Origin: Hyphomicrobiales bacterium
GTDB taxonomy: Bacteria; Pseudomonadota; Alphaproteobacteria; Rhizobiales; Rhizobiaceae
Assembly (NCBI GenBank): GCA_900472175.1
Contig: UCHD01000001.1
Location: forward strand, 496,001-560,000
Length of the DNA stretch: 64,000 nucleotides
Direction: 5' to 3'
Shown here piece by piece: positions 1-7,933 of the stretch (positions are counted from its first letter, which is position 1; the number at the start of each line of letters is the position of its first letter). The notes under the pieces were generated by a model. It had not been told where the DNA came from. It made no database searches and saw only the letters and a list, made by a program, of their open reading frames with translations. A program made the translations under genes and the position numbers.

Positions 1-159
1 AACACGCCGGCGAAACCAGCCCCCAGCCGGGCAAAGAAGCATTGATATTCTTTCCGGTTTGAAACCTCACGGTGAGGACCGGCGCCTGTTGGAATTATTT
101 TTTGAAATTTCGTTGGTGAAGACCGTACGGCCGCGCCGCGCGGGGGCATTCTCCAAATA
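1..159. other. Window start, no supported gene
   Basis: The first 159 bp lie downstream of the DUF1254 gene. Open frames on the minus strand run off the left edge but none has a supported start, so a partial gene here cannot be claimed. AT-rich near 90-115 and GC-rich at 120-145. Confidence 0.4.
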
Positions 160-705
160 TTACCGCCGGAAGGGCTCGCAGCTTGATTCGGCCAGGAAGT
201 TGCGCACGGTTTCCTCATAGCTGCCCGTGGGCGCCAAGGCGCGCAGGACGGCATATCCCTCCTCGTCCGGCATGGCCACCATGATCGACTGGGCGAGAGC
301 GGGTGGCGGCGTCTTTCTGAGATCGACAAGCTGGATCGGCGTTGCCATGACCAGATCCAGGTTGCCGTTGACGGCCGTATGGTCGTTCATGCTGAAAATC
401 TCGTTGGAATTGGCGTCATAGATCGCCAATGACCAGAAGGGGACGGCCCCCTTGGCGACGAACCGGGCTGGCCCGGCATCCACCGAAAATCCGCAGACAG
501 CGACCCGCAGGAACGGATCGTCATTGGCAAGCCCCGTCGGGCCTGGCTCGCTGGTCAGCGGGAAGAAGCTATCCATCTCGTAGAGGCCGAGCACCCGGCT
601 ATAGGCGTCCTTGCCGGTAAATTGCGGCAAGGCGAGAATGATGACGATGTGCAGCAGGGCCGCGCCGACCAGACCGACAAGGATGGCGAAAAATGCGCTA
701 CGCAT
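160..705 (-). CDS. DUF1254-type exported protein
   Basis: A 181-residue protein. I place the start at the internal ATG (703-705), which begins MRSAFFAIL and gives an N-terminal hydrophobic segment at about residues 3-26, as in a signal anchor. A longer reading from 753 adds a basic leader that lies inside the preceding gene. The start overlaps the stop of the DUF1214 gene by 8 bp, which indicates translational coupling. The rest looks like a periplasmic domain with two cysteines. Rhizobia commonly pair a DUF1254 protein with a DUF1214 protein, and the family assignment rests on that pairing plus general resemblance. The biochemical role is unknown. Confidence 0.7.
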   Translation of the reverse strand: MRSAFFAILVGLVGAALLHIVIILALPQFTGKDAYSRVLGLYEMDSFFPLTSEPGPTGLANDDPFLRVAVCGFSVDAGPARFVAKGAVPFWSLAIYDANSNEIFSMNDHTAVNGNLDLVMATPIQLVDLRKTPPPALAQSIMVAMPDEEGYAVLRALAPTGSYEETVRNFLAESSCEPFRR

Positions 706-1285
706 TCGGGCACCCCGTCTTGATGATCTTCGGCATGGCGAGATCGATGACACCGGAGGAGCCGGCCGTCGGGGTGTCGAGCAGGGTCAGCACCAGTTTG
801 AAGGCGCCGCTGCGGCGTATTGCCAGCCAGTTGTCGGGCTGGGCGACCGGCGAGACATGGATGACGAACGAACTGTCGGGCTGGCGCAGCACCGTCCAGG
901 CGTTGATCGCGGACGGCAGTTCCGGGTCAGTCTTCATCGACTGGTCGTTGGCATTGGTGGCGTAGAGCGTCCAGAAACGGGCAGGCGGGGTGATGCCGGC
1001 GATATCATAGGTACAGCTGGAGGACAGCTTTTCCCCGGAACTGTCCATCGCCGCTGTGAACTGCAGGCCTTCCGCGCCGCCATAGAGCAGCTTGCCGGCC
1101 CGCGCCCGGTGCGCCTTGGCATAGGGATCGGTATTTTCCGTCTGCGCATCCGGGAAGGCCACCCATGGCCCAAGCGCAATCGCCCCGAAGCCGACCGTGG
1201 CTTTCAGAGCGGACACGCTCGAGACGATGCCGACGCCAAAGGCGACGGACAGGGCGAGGGCGACGAGGAGGGGGATGCGGAACAA
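698..1285 (-). CDS. DUF1214 domain-containing exported protein
   Basis: A 195-residue protein with an N-terminal hydrophobic stretch (about residues 4-28) consistent with a signal peptide or membrane anchor. The C-terminal half has the DUF1214 pattern: WTLYATNANDQ, then INAWTVLRQPDSSF, then PDNWLAIRRSGAFKLVLTL. DUF1214 proteins often occur next to DUF1254 proteins, as here, and the two genes overlap by 8 bp as a small operon transcribed toward coordinate 1. The reaction, if any, is not established. A palindromic repeat pair lies upstream between this gene and the penicillin-binding protein gene. Confidence 0.75.
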   Translation of the reverse strand: MFRIPLLVALALSVAFGVGIVSSVSALKATVGFGAIALGPWVAFPDAQTENTDPYAKAHRARAGKLLYGGAEGLQFTAAMDSSGEKLSSSCTYDIAGITPPARFWTLYATNANDQSMKTDPELPSAINAWTVLRQPDSSFVIHVSPVAQPDNWLAIRRSGAFKLVLTLLDTPTAGSSGVIDLAMPKIIKTGCPNA

Positions 1286-1349
1286 CGTGGACTACCGGTG
1301 ATTTGATGGGGTGTCGAGGGAAAAGAATGGTTTCGGGAGTTCGGCAAGA

Positions 1350-1497
1350 TACCCCCCTCTGTCACTCCGTGACATCTCCCCCGCAAGGGGGGAGATTGGT
1401 CGCGAGTTCAGTGCTGCACCCGTCAGGTGGCCTGCGAAATCTATGGTAATCTCCCCCCTTGTGGGGGAGATGTCCCGGAGGGACAGAGGGGGGCGAC
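1350..1497. repeat. RIME-like inverted palindromic repeat pair
   Basis: Two related units of about 45 bp face each other (about 1350-1395 and 1448-1497). Each contains a G/C-run palindrome, seen as CTCCCCC...GGGGGGAGAT, beside a CTGTC...GACAG arm, with about 50 bp between the units. This resembles the Rhizobium intergenic mosaic elements (RIME) known from rhizobial genomes. It lies between two same-strand genes and may also act as an RNA hairpin. The family name is from memory. Confidence 0.6.
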
Positions 1498-1535
1498 TGG
1501 GCCGGAGGGCTGCCATCGCCGCCGTGATGGAAACA

Positions 1536-3785
1536 TCACTGCCTCCCATCCCGGCCTCCCTTGACGATGGTGCCGGTCGGTTGCGGGTCGAGTTCGGCGA
1601 CTTTGCCGGGGATATCGGCCGGGACTTTCAGGTCAGGCGCCGTGTTGAATTTCTCGCCGAGCGATTTCAGCATCCGGGTGACATCCGAGGACAATGAACG
1701 GGGACGGACCAGCGGCGGCAGGGCGTTTTCGTCGGCGGGTTTGGCGGCTGCGGTCTCCGGCTGCTTCTTCTTTGTATCCGGGCCTGGCAGCGGGTTTTTG
1801 ATGCCGGGGATGGCCCGGTGCTCGATACCCTGCTCGGCATAGTCCATCAGCCGCTTGAAGGTCATGGCGGGGAGCGAGCCGCCGGTCATGTTGTTGGTCG
1901 AGGTATAGTCGTCGTTTCCGAACCAGACGGAGGTGGTGTAGTCGCCGGTGAAGCCGACGAACCAGGCGTCGCGATAGGCTTGCGTCGTGCCGGTCTTGCC
2001 GCCCGTGACGATGCCGTTGTCGAGGGCTGCCTTGCGGGCCGTGCCGATGACCGGGATCTGGGTCAGCATATAGTTCATCGAGGCGTTGGCCTGTTCGCTG
2101 ACGACGCGCTTGGCGGGCGGTTCGTCGCGATTGAAATCATAAAGAATGTCGCCGTCATAATTGAGGATCTGGCTGATACCGTGGCGGCGCGATTGCAGGC
2201 CGCCCGCCGGAAACACCGCATAGGCCGTCGCCTGATCGAGCACTGTGACTTCGGACGTGCCGAGCGGCATGGTCTTATCGGTGCGGATCGGCGTTTCGAT
2301 ACCCATCTTCTTGGCGGTTTCGGCGATGATCTCGGTGCCGAGCGTATCCTTGGCAAGCCGCACCGGCACGGTGTTGATCGATTTGGCGATGGCGGTGAGC
2401 AACGTCACCTTGCCGGAATAGCTGCCCTTCGAATAATTCTGCGGCGACCAGCCGCGCCAGGTGATCGGCGCATCGCTGATCGTTGATTCCGGCTTCAGGC
2501 CCGTCTCCATGGCGGCCGTATAGGTGTAGACCTTGAAGGACGAGCCCGGCTGGCGCAGCGCCTTGGTGGCGCGGTTGAACTGGCTTTCGCCATAGTCCCT
2601 TCCGCCGACCATGGCGCGGACCGGGCCGCCATGCTCGATCATCACCATGGCGCCCTGCTTGACCTTGTAGGTCTCGCCATATTGTCGAAGGCTGGATTCG
2701 ACGGATTCTTCCGCTGCCTGCTGCAGGCCCATGTCGATGGTGGTGCGCACGACCAGCGAATGCTGGGCAAAGGGGGTGGCGATGCGCTTGGTTTCGTCGA
2801 AAGCCCAGTCGAGGAAGAAATCCGGAGCGCTGACTTCGGCGCGGTCGATGACCTTTGCCGGGTTGAGGCGCGCGGCAATCACCTGGCCTTCGGTCATCAG
2901 TCCGCCCTGGACGAGATTGGTCAGGACCTCGTTGGCGCGGGCGCGGGCGGCCGGCAGGTTGACATGCGGCGCATAGCGGGCAGGCGCCTTGAACAGGCCG
3001 GCCAGCATGGCGCTTTCGGCCAGATTGATATCGGTGATGTTCTTGCCGAAATAGAACTGCGACGCCGCCGCCGCCCCGAACGTGCCGCCGCCCATATAGG
3101 CGCGGTCGAGATAGAGCCGCAGGATTTCCTTTTTCGACAGATTGCATTCCAACCAGACGGCGAGGAAGGCTTCCTTGATCTTGCGCTCGATGGTGCGCTC
3201 GTTCGACAGGAACAGGTTTTTCGCCAGCTGCTGGGTGAGCGTCGAGCCACCCTGGACAACGCCGCCGGCGCGCGCATTGATGGTCATGGCGCGGGCGAGG
3301 CCGAGGAAGTCGATGCCGTAATGATCGAAGAAGCGGCGGTCTTCGGTGGCGAGCACCGCCTTGACCAGCGTGTCCGGCAGTTCGTCGACCGGCACGGAAT
3401 CCTCGTGGATAATGCCGCGATGGCCGATCTCGTTGCCGTAGCGGTCGAGGAACGTAACGGCGAAATCGCCCTGCGCCCGCCAGTTTCCCTTGGTATCCTC
3501 GAACGCCGGAAGGGCGAGCGCCAGCATCAGCACCGAGCCAACGGTGCCCCAGGTCATGCCTTCGCCAAGCACCTCGAACACAGCCTTCTTCCAGCCGCGA
3601 ACGCGAAAACGGCGGAAGAAGATGGTGATGTCTTCCCACCAGACGCCAAGCCGGAAACCGGCATTCCAGACGGTTGAATCGATCCAGGAATCGATGCGCA
3701 ACAGGATGTGGCGCTTGCGCGGACGGTCGTCCTTCGGAGCGCCGTTTTCCGGGTTCGGGCTGTCGTCTTGGCTTGGATCCTGCAA
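1536..3785 (-). CDS. Bifunctional penicillin-binding protein (GT51 transglycosylase + transpeptidase)
   Basis: A 749-residue class A penicillin-binding protein that polymerises and cross-links peptidoglycan at the outer face of the inner membrane. After a charged cytoplasmic N-terminus and one membrane segment (about 76-95), the GT51 domain shows the catalytic Glu148 in TEDRRFFDHYG, GGSTLTQQLAKN near 179-190 and KKEILRLYLDRAY near 218-230. The transpeptidase domain has SxxK at Ser415-Lys418, SxN at 469-471 and KTGT at 597-600, so all catalytic motifs are intact. The C-terminal tail is rich in Pro, Lys and Ala. The N-terminal cytoplasmic extension of about 70 residues is long for the family. 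It is transcribed alone, divergent from the YcgN-type gene. Confidence 0.95.
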   Translation of the reverse strand: MQDPSQDDSPNPENGAPKDDRPRKRHILLRIDSWIDSTVWNAGFRLGVWWEDITIFFRRFRVRGWKKAVFEVLGEGMTWGTVGSVLMLALALPAFEDTKGNWRAQGDFAVTFLDRYGNEIGHRGIIHEDSVPVDELPDTLVKAVLATEDRRFFDHYGIDFLGLARAMTINARAGGVVQGGSTLTQQLAKNLFLSNERTIERKIKEAFLAVWLECNLSKKEILRLYLDRAYMGGGTFGAAAASQFYFGKNITDINLAESAMLAGLFKAPARYAPHVNLPAARARANEVLTNLVQGGLMTEGQVIAARLNPAKVIDRAEVSAPDFFLDWAFDETKRIATPFAQHSLVVRTTIDMGLQQAAEESVESSLRQYGETYKVKQGAMVMIEHGGPVRAMVGGRDYGESQFNRATKALRQPGSSFKVYTYTAAMETGLKPESTISDAPITWRGWSPQNYSKGSYSGKVTLLTAIAKSINTVPVRLAKDTLGTEIIAETAKKMGIETPIRTDKTMPLGTSEVTVLDQATAYAVFPAGGLQSRRHGISQILNYDGDILYDFNRDEPPAKRVVSEQANASMNYMLTQIPVIGTARKAALDNGIVTGGKTGTTQAYRDAWFVGFTGDYTTSVWFGNDDYTSTNNMTGGSLPAMTFKRLMDYAEQGIEHRAIPGIKNPLPGPDTKKKQPETAAAKPADENALPPLVRPRSLSSDVTRMLKSLGEKFNTAPDLKVPADIPGKVAELDPQPTGTIVKGGRDGRQ

Positions 3786-3934
3786 CGCGATCGCATCCTG
3801 GTGGCTTCAAGTCCCATGCGATATTTGCATGGGCCGGGTTTCTATTCTACGCCGATATCGATAATGAGCCTTAAAAAACCGGCAATGTTTTGTAAAATTG
3901 TCGCCTAAATCCAACAGATGGAAGAATACGCGTC

Positions 3935-4402
3935 ATGGGCGGACAGCCCTTCTGGAAGACCAAAACGCTGGCCGAGATGACGGTCCCCGAATGGGAAAGC
4001 CTGTGCGACGGCTGCGGGCTCTGTTGCCTCAACAAGCTGGAAGACTGGGACACGGGCGAGATCGCCTGGACCAATGTCGGCTGCACGCTGCTCGATGGCG
4101 AGAGCTGCCGGTGCAAGGATTATCCCAACCGGCAGGCGACGGTGCCGGACTGTATCCAGCTGACGCCGGAGGAGGTGGAAACCTTGAGCTGGCTGCCGCC
4201 GACCTGCGGCTACCGGCTGGTGCGCGACGGACACGATCTCTACTGGTGGCATCCGCTGGTTTCGGGCGATCCGGAGACGGTGCATCAGGCCGGCATTTCG
4301 GTGCGTGGCCGCACGGTCAGCGAAGACGATATCGACGTCGAGGAGCTGGAGGATTATCTGGTGGAGTGGCCGCTGACGGTGGGCGAGCACAGCGTGCGCT
4401 AA
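3935..4402 (+). CDS. YcgN family (UPF0260) cysteine cluster protein
   Basis: A 155-residue soluble protein. The family signature is the cysteine cluster CDGCGLCC (about residues 24-31), followed by further conserved cysteines in [18 protein letters not shown] and PDCIQL, probably metal or Fe-S ligands. Length matches UPF0260/YcgN proteins, whose function is not established. I use the ATG at 3935; an overlapping longer reading in another frame lacks the cluster. It is divergent from the penicillin-binding protein gene and convergent with the MmcQ/YjbR gene, with only 3 bp between their stops. Confidence 0.9.
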   Translation: MGGQPFWKTKTLAEMTVPEWESLCDGCGLCCLNKLEDWDTGEIAWTNVGCTLLDGESCRCKDYPNRQATVPDCIQLTPEEVETLSWLPPTCGYRLVRDGHDLYWWHPLVSGDPETVHQAGISVRGRTVSEDDIDVEELEDYLVEWPLTVGEHSVR

Positions 4403-4405
4403 GGG

Positions 4406-4744
4406 CTATTGCGCCGGAACCACCGGTTTCAAAAGGCTTTTCGGCGCGACATTGCGCCAGGCGGTGTCCATTACATGGCCGATGATGTCGTCATCGGCGT
4501 CCATAAAATAGACCGATGTCCAGCCTTTCAGACCCCAGCCGCCGGGGACGGCAGCACAAACGCCGGGCTCTGTTTCGAGGAACAGTTTCTGCTGGTCAGG
4601 GGTGAACTTGACGACCGCACGGCCGGCTTCCGGCAGGGACATGAAGATGCGGTTGCCGACGCGAAAATCGCGCTTGCCGAAATGGGCGCTCTCGACGGCT
4701 CCCGGCAGGCCCAAAGCCCGCTTTTCCAGGTCCTCGGTTCTCAT
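4406..4744 (-). CDS. MmcQ/YjbR family protein
   Basis: A 112-residue protein of the MmcQ/YjbR fold, sometimes called DNA-binding because of a CyaY-like or double-wing fold. Family features are the N-terminal LPGAVESAHFGKRDFRVGNRI, with the conserved His and Gly-Lys, the central AVVKFTPDQQ and the late GWGLKGWTSVYF. No enzymatic role is known. It is convergent with the YcgN-type gene and divergent from the GTA cluster. Confidence 0.85.
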   Translation of the reverse strand: MRTEDLEKRALGLPGAVESAHFGKRDFRVGNRIFMSLPEAGRAVVKFTPDQQKLFLETEPGVCAAVPGGWGLKGWTSVYFMDADDDIIGHVMDTAWRNVAPKSLLKPVVPAQ

Positions 4745-4813
4745 CGGAAAAGTGTAACATGCCTGTGAAGATGCACAAAACTCAAGAAAATAATCCTAAT
4801 AGGAAAATAATCC

Positions 4814-4842
4814 TTGACGGCGTGACGGTCGTTTGATAGGGT
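4814..4842 (+). promoter_or_regulatory. Candidate RpoD-type promoter for the GTA cluster
   Basis: TTGACG (4814-4819) is followed after exactly 17 bases by TAGGGT (4837-4842). The -35 is good for a rhizobial RpoD promoter and the -10 is weak. It faces the GTA genes, about 270 bp upstream of the first start codon. Only a transcript 5' end would confirm it. Confidence 0.35.
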
Positions 4843-4935
4843 TATGGCACAGTCGGAAAAGTGGGTGAGGCGGGATGCTTCGGCACTCTTGCAGTAGCGA
4901 TGTTGACCGGGTTTTCCGGATGATTTGAGATTGCG

Positions 4936-4986
4936 GCCCCCTCATCCGGCCCTGCGGGCCACCTTCTCCCCGTTGGGGAGAAGAGG
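4936..4986. repeat. Palindromic repeat, type A copy 1
   Basis: A unit of about 50 bp: CCCTCATCCGGCCC, then GGGCCACCTTCTCCCC, then GGGGAGAAGAGG, able to form two adjacent hairpins. Near-identical copies lie at 17679-17728 (inside the tail peptidase gene) and about 46532-46581. Confidence 0.75.
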
Positions 4987-5038
4987 CAGCAAGCCGCGGT
5001 TTCCGCGAATTCAACGGTGAGATTTGGTTTTCAAAGTG

Positions 5039-5091
5039 ATCACCCCACCCCGGAGCTGCGCTCCGGCCCTCCTCCTCAAGGGGAGGGTGAG
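5039..5091. repeat. Palindromic repeat, type B copy 1
   Basis: A unit of about 53 bp containing CACCCCACCCCGGAGC and ending CTCAAGGGGAGGGTGAG, with a short CGGAGC...GCTCCG palindrome. A second copy in the same orientation lies at 7328-7380, so the two copies flank the gp1-like and large terminase genes. Confidence 0.75.
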
Positions 5092-5108
5092 TTTCAAAGG
5101 ACATTGTC

Positions 5109-5699
5109 ATGACGTCTGACCTGGATTTCGATCCGGCGCTGTTTGGCTTGTGGCCGAGGGTGCCGGTTTATGGCGGGGTGGCGGCGCAGGATGTGGACAC
5201 GGAGCTTGAGGATATTGCCCGGCGGGTGATCCTCGAGACCAAGGCGGAAGTGGTATCGCCGCTCGAAGACCTGCAGGACATGCTGAACGGCATGACGCGG
5301 GAATTGCGCGAGCAGATGCAGCAGTTCCAGCGGCTGCGGCTGTTGGCTGATGGCAGGTCCGAGGCTGCGGGCGAGGAGATCGACCGCAAACTGATCCAGG
5401 CCGACGCCAAGGCGAGCATCGAGGCGATGTCGGTGATCGTGCGGACATTGGAAAAGATCGATAGCCTGCAAAGGACGATTGCCCATGACCGGCAGGTTGC
5501 AGCGGATACCGCATTCGACGACGCAAGCTACAACGCACTCGTTGCAGAAATCGATCAGCGCGTTGAACAGCGCGCCAAGGAACTCTACGCCAAATACGTC
5601 GCCGATGCCGGGGCAGGCGGTCCTGATTTGGGCGGGGCTGGAGCAACCGGTGCCACCGCGCCTGGATCCCCGCGCGGATCGCCAGATGGCGAAGGCTGA
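5109..5699 (+). CDS. Putative GTA small terminase subunit (gp1-like)
   Basis: A 196-residue protein in the position of gp1, the small terminase subunit, in RcGTA-type clusters. It is mostly helical and charged: residues 25-100 are rich in Glu, Gln, Arg and Leu with coiled-coil character, and the C-terminal 30 residues are a Gly/Ala/Pro-rich tail. No helix-turn-helix is evident, in keeping with GTA small terminases that do not recognise a specific packaging site. The assignment comes mainly from position and general character, since gp1 is poorly conserved. AAAGGA precedes the ATG by 7 bases, and the 3' end overlaps the large terminase start by 14 bp. Confidence 0.6.
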   Translation: MTSDLDFDPALFGLWPRVPVYGGVAAQDVDTELEDIARRVILETKAEVVSPLEDLQDMLNGMTRELREQMQQFQRLRLLADGRSEAAGEEIDRKLIQADAKASIEAMSVIVRTLEKIDSLQRTIAHDRQVAADTAFDDASYNALVAEIDQRVEQRAKELYAKYVADAGAGGPDLGGAGATGATAPGSPRGSPDGEG

Positions 5700-7278
5700 G
5701 CTTCGCCGTCTCGAAAAGAGGACACACAAGCATAAATTTCGCATAGAGCGCCTGAACCTTCTGCAAGCAAAGGCCGCAAGCGATGCGCGCCGTTTGATCG
5801 ATGCGATGGACGGTGCGGCAATCTGCGTTCCGTTGCAGGCCATACCGCCGGTGGAGGACGTCAACCGTGATGCACCTGCCCAAGACGAACAAATGCCGGA
5901 TGCGGATTTGAATGTGGATGCCACCGGAGCGGAAGGATCGGCTGAGGCTTCCGAAATGCCGGGCCAAGCCCTTCAGTCATGCGGCGGCATCAATGGCTCG
6001 TCTGCGGCGACTTCGACCGTAGCAGATGCCGGCCGTCTTGCGCGGTTTCGCAATCTCGTCGTGTATGCCCAGGACTGGTCGCAAATGGGCCGCGCCGAAC
6101 AAAGGCCGCCCGCCGGTGACTGGCGGGTCTGGCTTCTGATGGGTGGGCGCGGGTCGGGAAAGACGCGGGCGGGCGCCGAATGGATACAGGAACTGGCGGC
6201 CGGCAAGACGGCGCGGCCGGGATTGCGGATCGCACTGGTGGCCGAGACGCTGGGTGACGCCCGCGAGGTTATGATCGACGGTGTTTCCGGCATTTGCCGG
6301 ATTGCCCGGAGGAACCGGCCGGATTTCGAGGCGTCGCGGCGCAGGCTGATCTGGCCGAACGGCACGGTGGCGCAGATTTTTTCCTCGGAAGATCCCGAAA
6401 GCCTGCGCGGGCCGCAATTCGACTACGCCTGGTGCGATGAGCTGGGCAAATGGAAACATGGGCAGGAGACCTGGGACATGCTGCAGTTTGCGCTGCGGCT
6501 TGGCGATCGTCCACGCGCCTTGGTGACGACGACACCACGACCGGTGCCGGTGCTGAAGGCGCTGATCGCCGATCCCGGCACGGCGGTGTGCTGCATCCGC
6601 ACCAGCGACAACGCCGTCAATCTGGCACCCGGGTTTCTTGCTGCCATGAGCGGGCGGTATGGCGGCACGCGTCTGGGACGGCAGGAACTGGACGGCGAGA
6701 TGATCGAGGATCGCGAGGACGCGCTCTGGTCGCGCGCCGGGATCGAGGCGCTGAAACTGCGTGATACCGGGCCGCTTGGCCGCATCGTTGTGGCGGTCGA
6801 TCCGCCGGCGGGCATGGGAGAGGGCTCGTGCTGCGGCATCATTGTCGCGGGGCTGGACAGGACCGGGCGTGGTGTCGTGCTGGCCGACTGTTCGGTCGAG
6901 GGCGCAAGCCCGGCCGGGTGGGCGGGCGCGGTGGTGCGTGCTTTCAGTCGTTTCGACGCCGACCGGATCGTTGCCGAGGTTAACCAGGGCGGCGACATGG
7001 TGTCGGCCGTGCTGCGTGGCATCGATGCGCAACTGCCGGTGATGTCCGTCCGGGCCTCACGGGGAAAATGGCTGCGGGCGGAACCGGTGGCAGCGCTCTA
7101 CGAGCAGGGCCGCGTGGTTCATGCCGGATCGTTTCCGGCATTGGAGGACCAGATGTGCGATTTCGGGCCGGACGGGTTGTCGTCAGGCCGTTCACCGGAC
7201 CGGCTGGACGCGCTGGTCTGGGCGCTGACGGCCCTTATGCTGGACGGCGGCGGCGAGCCACGGGTCAGGGGGATTTGA
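5686..7278 (+). CDS. GTA/phage terminase large subunit (DNA-packaging ATPase-nuclease)
   Basis: A 530-residue terminase large subunit that pumps DNA into the prohead and cuts it. From the ATG at 5686 (MAKAEL), the ATPase domain has Walker A GGRGSGKT at 153-160, Walker B followed by Asp251-Glu252 (DYAWCDE) and a TTTPRP coupling motif at 281-286. The RNase H-like nuclease domain has Asp372 in VAVDPPAG, Glu431 in VAEVNQGGD and an acidic pair in SPDRLDAL near 505-508. The first 115 residues, ahead of LARFRNLVVYAQDW, are unusual: a basic helix, then an acidic Pro/Asp/Ala-rich linker. I recall GTA terminases without such an extension. A longer start at 5479 would lie wholly within the gp1-like gene and is less likely. 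Confidence 0.93.
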   Translation: MAKAELRRLEKRTHKHKFRIERLNLLQAKAASDARRLIDAMDGAAICVPLQAIPPVEDVNRDAPAQDEQMPDADLNVDATGAEGSAEASEMPGQALQSCGGINGSSAATSTVADAGRLARFRNLVVYAQDWSQMGRAEQRPPAGDWRVWLLMGGRGSGKTRAGAEWIQELAAGKTARPGLRIALVAETLGDAREVMIDGVSGICRIARRNRPDFEASRRRLIWPNGTVAQIFSSEDPESLRGPQFDYAWCDELGKWKHGQETWDMLQFALRLGDRPRALVTTTPRPVPVLKALIADPGTAVCCIRTSDNAVNLAPGFLAAMSGRYGGTRLGRQELDGEMIEDREDALWSRAGIEALKLRDTGPLGRIVVAVDPPAGMGEGSCCGIIVAGLDRTGRGVVLADCSVEGASPAGWAGAVVRAFSRFDADRIVAEVNQGGDMVSAVLRGIDAQLPVMSVRASRGKWLRAEPVAALYEQGRVVHAGSFPALEDQMCDFGPDGLSSGRSPDRLDALVWALTALMLDGGGEPRVRGI

Positions 7279-7327
7279 GGGGGCGTGATGGCGGTTACGA
7301 ATGGATCGATGCCACAAATACTGGGCG

Positions 7328-7380
7328 GTCACCCCACTCCGGAGCTTTGCTCCGACCCTCCCCCTCAAGGGGAGGGTGAG
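7328..7380. repeat. Palindromic repeat, type B copy 2
   Basis: This is a direct copy of the 5039-5091 unit with a few differences: CACCCCACTCCGGAGC, then CTCAAGGGGAGGGTGAG. It lies directly after the large terminase gene and just before the tiny antisense gene. Confidence 0.75.
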
Positions 7381-7399
7381 TTGCGGCAGACCTGCCGAA

Positions 7400-7516
7400 T
7401 TATTTAGCCGCTGCCGTGGCGGCGGGCTTCGATGCTGTCGATGTGGTTTCGCGGATCTGGCGCCACTCGTTTTCGAGGCGGTCGAACTGGGCCTGGGAAA
7501 TTTGCTGGGCTGGCAT
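7400..7516 (-). CDS. Tiny antisense gene in the GTA cluster, paralogue 1 (38 aa)
   Basis: A 38-residue protein starting MPAQQISQAQFDRLENEW and ending in an Ala/Thr/Lys tail. I chose the ATG at 7516 because AAAGGA lies six bases upstream; longer versions lack a good ribosome site. It is opposite in strand to all the GTA structural genes around it. It resembles the next small protein: FDRLENEWRQIRE here against LDRFENAWQQMRA there, each followed by a low-complexity Ala/Lys tail. I do not recognise the family. It looks like one amphipathic helix. Confidence 0.55.
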   Translation of the reverse strand: MPAQQISQAQFDRLENEWRQIRETTSTASKPAATAAAK

Positions 7517-7619
7517 GGGCAGTCCTTTCATCGATATCTGCAACGGCTGGTAACGCGAACAGGGCTGGAAGGTTCCGGACCGGTTGCGCACTGGCGGTTG
7601 AAAAAATCAGGAAAAGCGA

Positions 7620-7769
7620 TCAGCGCTTGCTGTCTTCGGCCGTGGTGACCTTTGGTTCGGCAGAGGCGTTGGCACGCATCTGCTGCCAGGCATTTTCGAA
7701 CCGGTCGAGGATGTGCTGGGGGACAGTCGAGCGGGTGGTGTCGGCCTGTATCTTGCTCTGGGCGTTCAT
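7620..7769 (-). CDS. Tiny antisense gene in the GTA cluster, paralogue 2 (49 aa)
   Basis: A 49-residue protein starting MNAQSKIQADTTRS, with the helix LDRFENAWQQMRA shared with its downstream neighbour. A strong ribosome site (GAGGAGG, five bases before the ATG at 7769) supports translation. About 100 bp separate it from paralogue 1 on the same strand. Upstream (7790-7900) is an AT-rich stretch with repeated TTTAAA-like words that could hold its promoter. Function unknown. A small regulator, or an adaptor to the packaging or lysis proteins beside it, is only a guess from position. Confidence 0.6.
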   Translation of the reverse strand: MNAQSKIQADTTRSTVPQHILDRFENAWQQMRANASAEPKVTTAEDSKR

Positions 7770-7933
7770 TCGATCCTCCTCGATCAAGGCAATATCATAT
7801 TGCTTGAATCCAGATTTCACATCTCAAAGCCAAAGTAAATCAGGGCATTAAACAGTTTAAACGATTTAAATTGGTTAAATCGATTTAGAGTCACGACATT
7901 TTTTCAAGGGTCGTGGCCGAAGACGGAGGATGA

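Larger units (their letters stand above)
4745..5108. other. Intergenic region ahead of the GTA-like cluster
   Basis: A 364-bp gap with no credible gene. It holds a promoter-like sequence (4814-4842) and two different palindromic repeats (4936-4986 and 5039-5091) just before the first GTA gene. A Shine-Dalgarno-like AAAGGA follows, 7 bases before the ATG at 5109. Confidence 0.7.

Noticed and set aside
1350..1497. Possible CRISPR-like array
   Set aside because: Only two inverted units, palindromic, no regular spacers. There is no array of direct repeats anywhere in the window.
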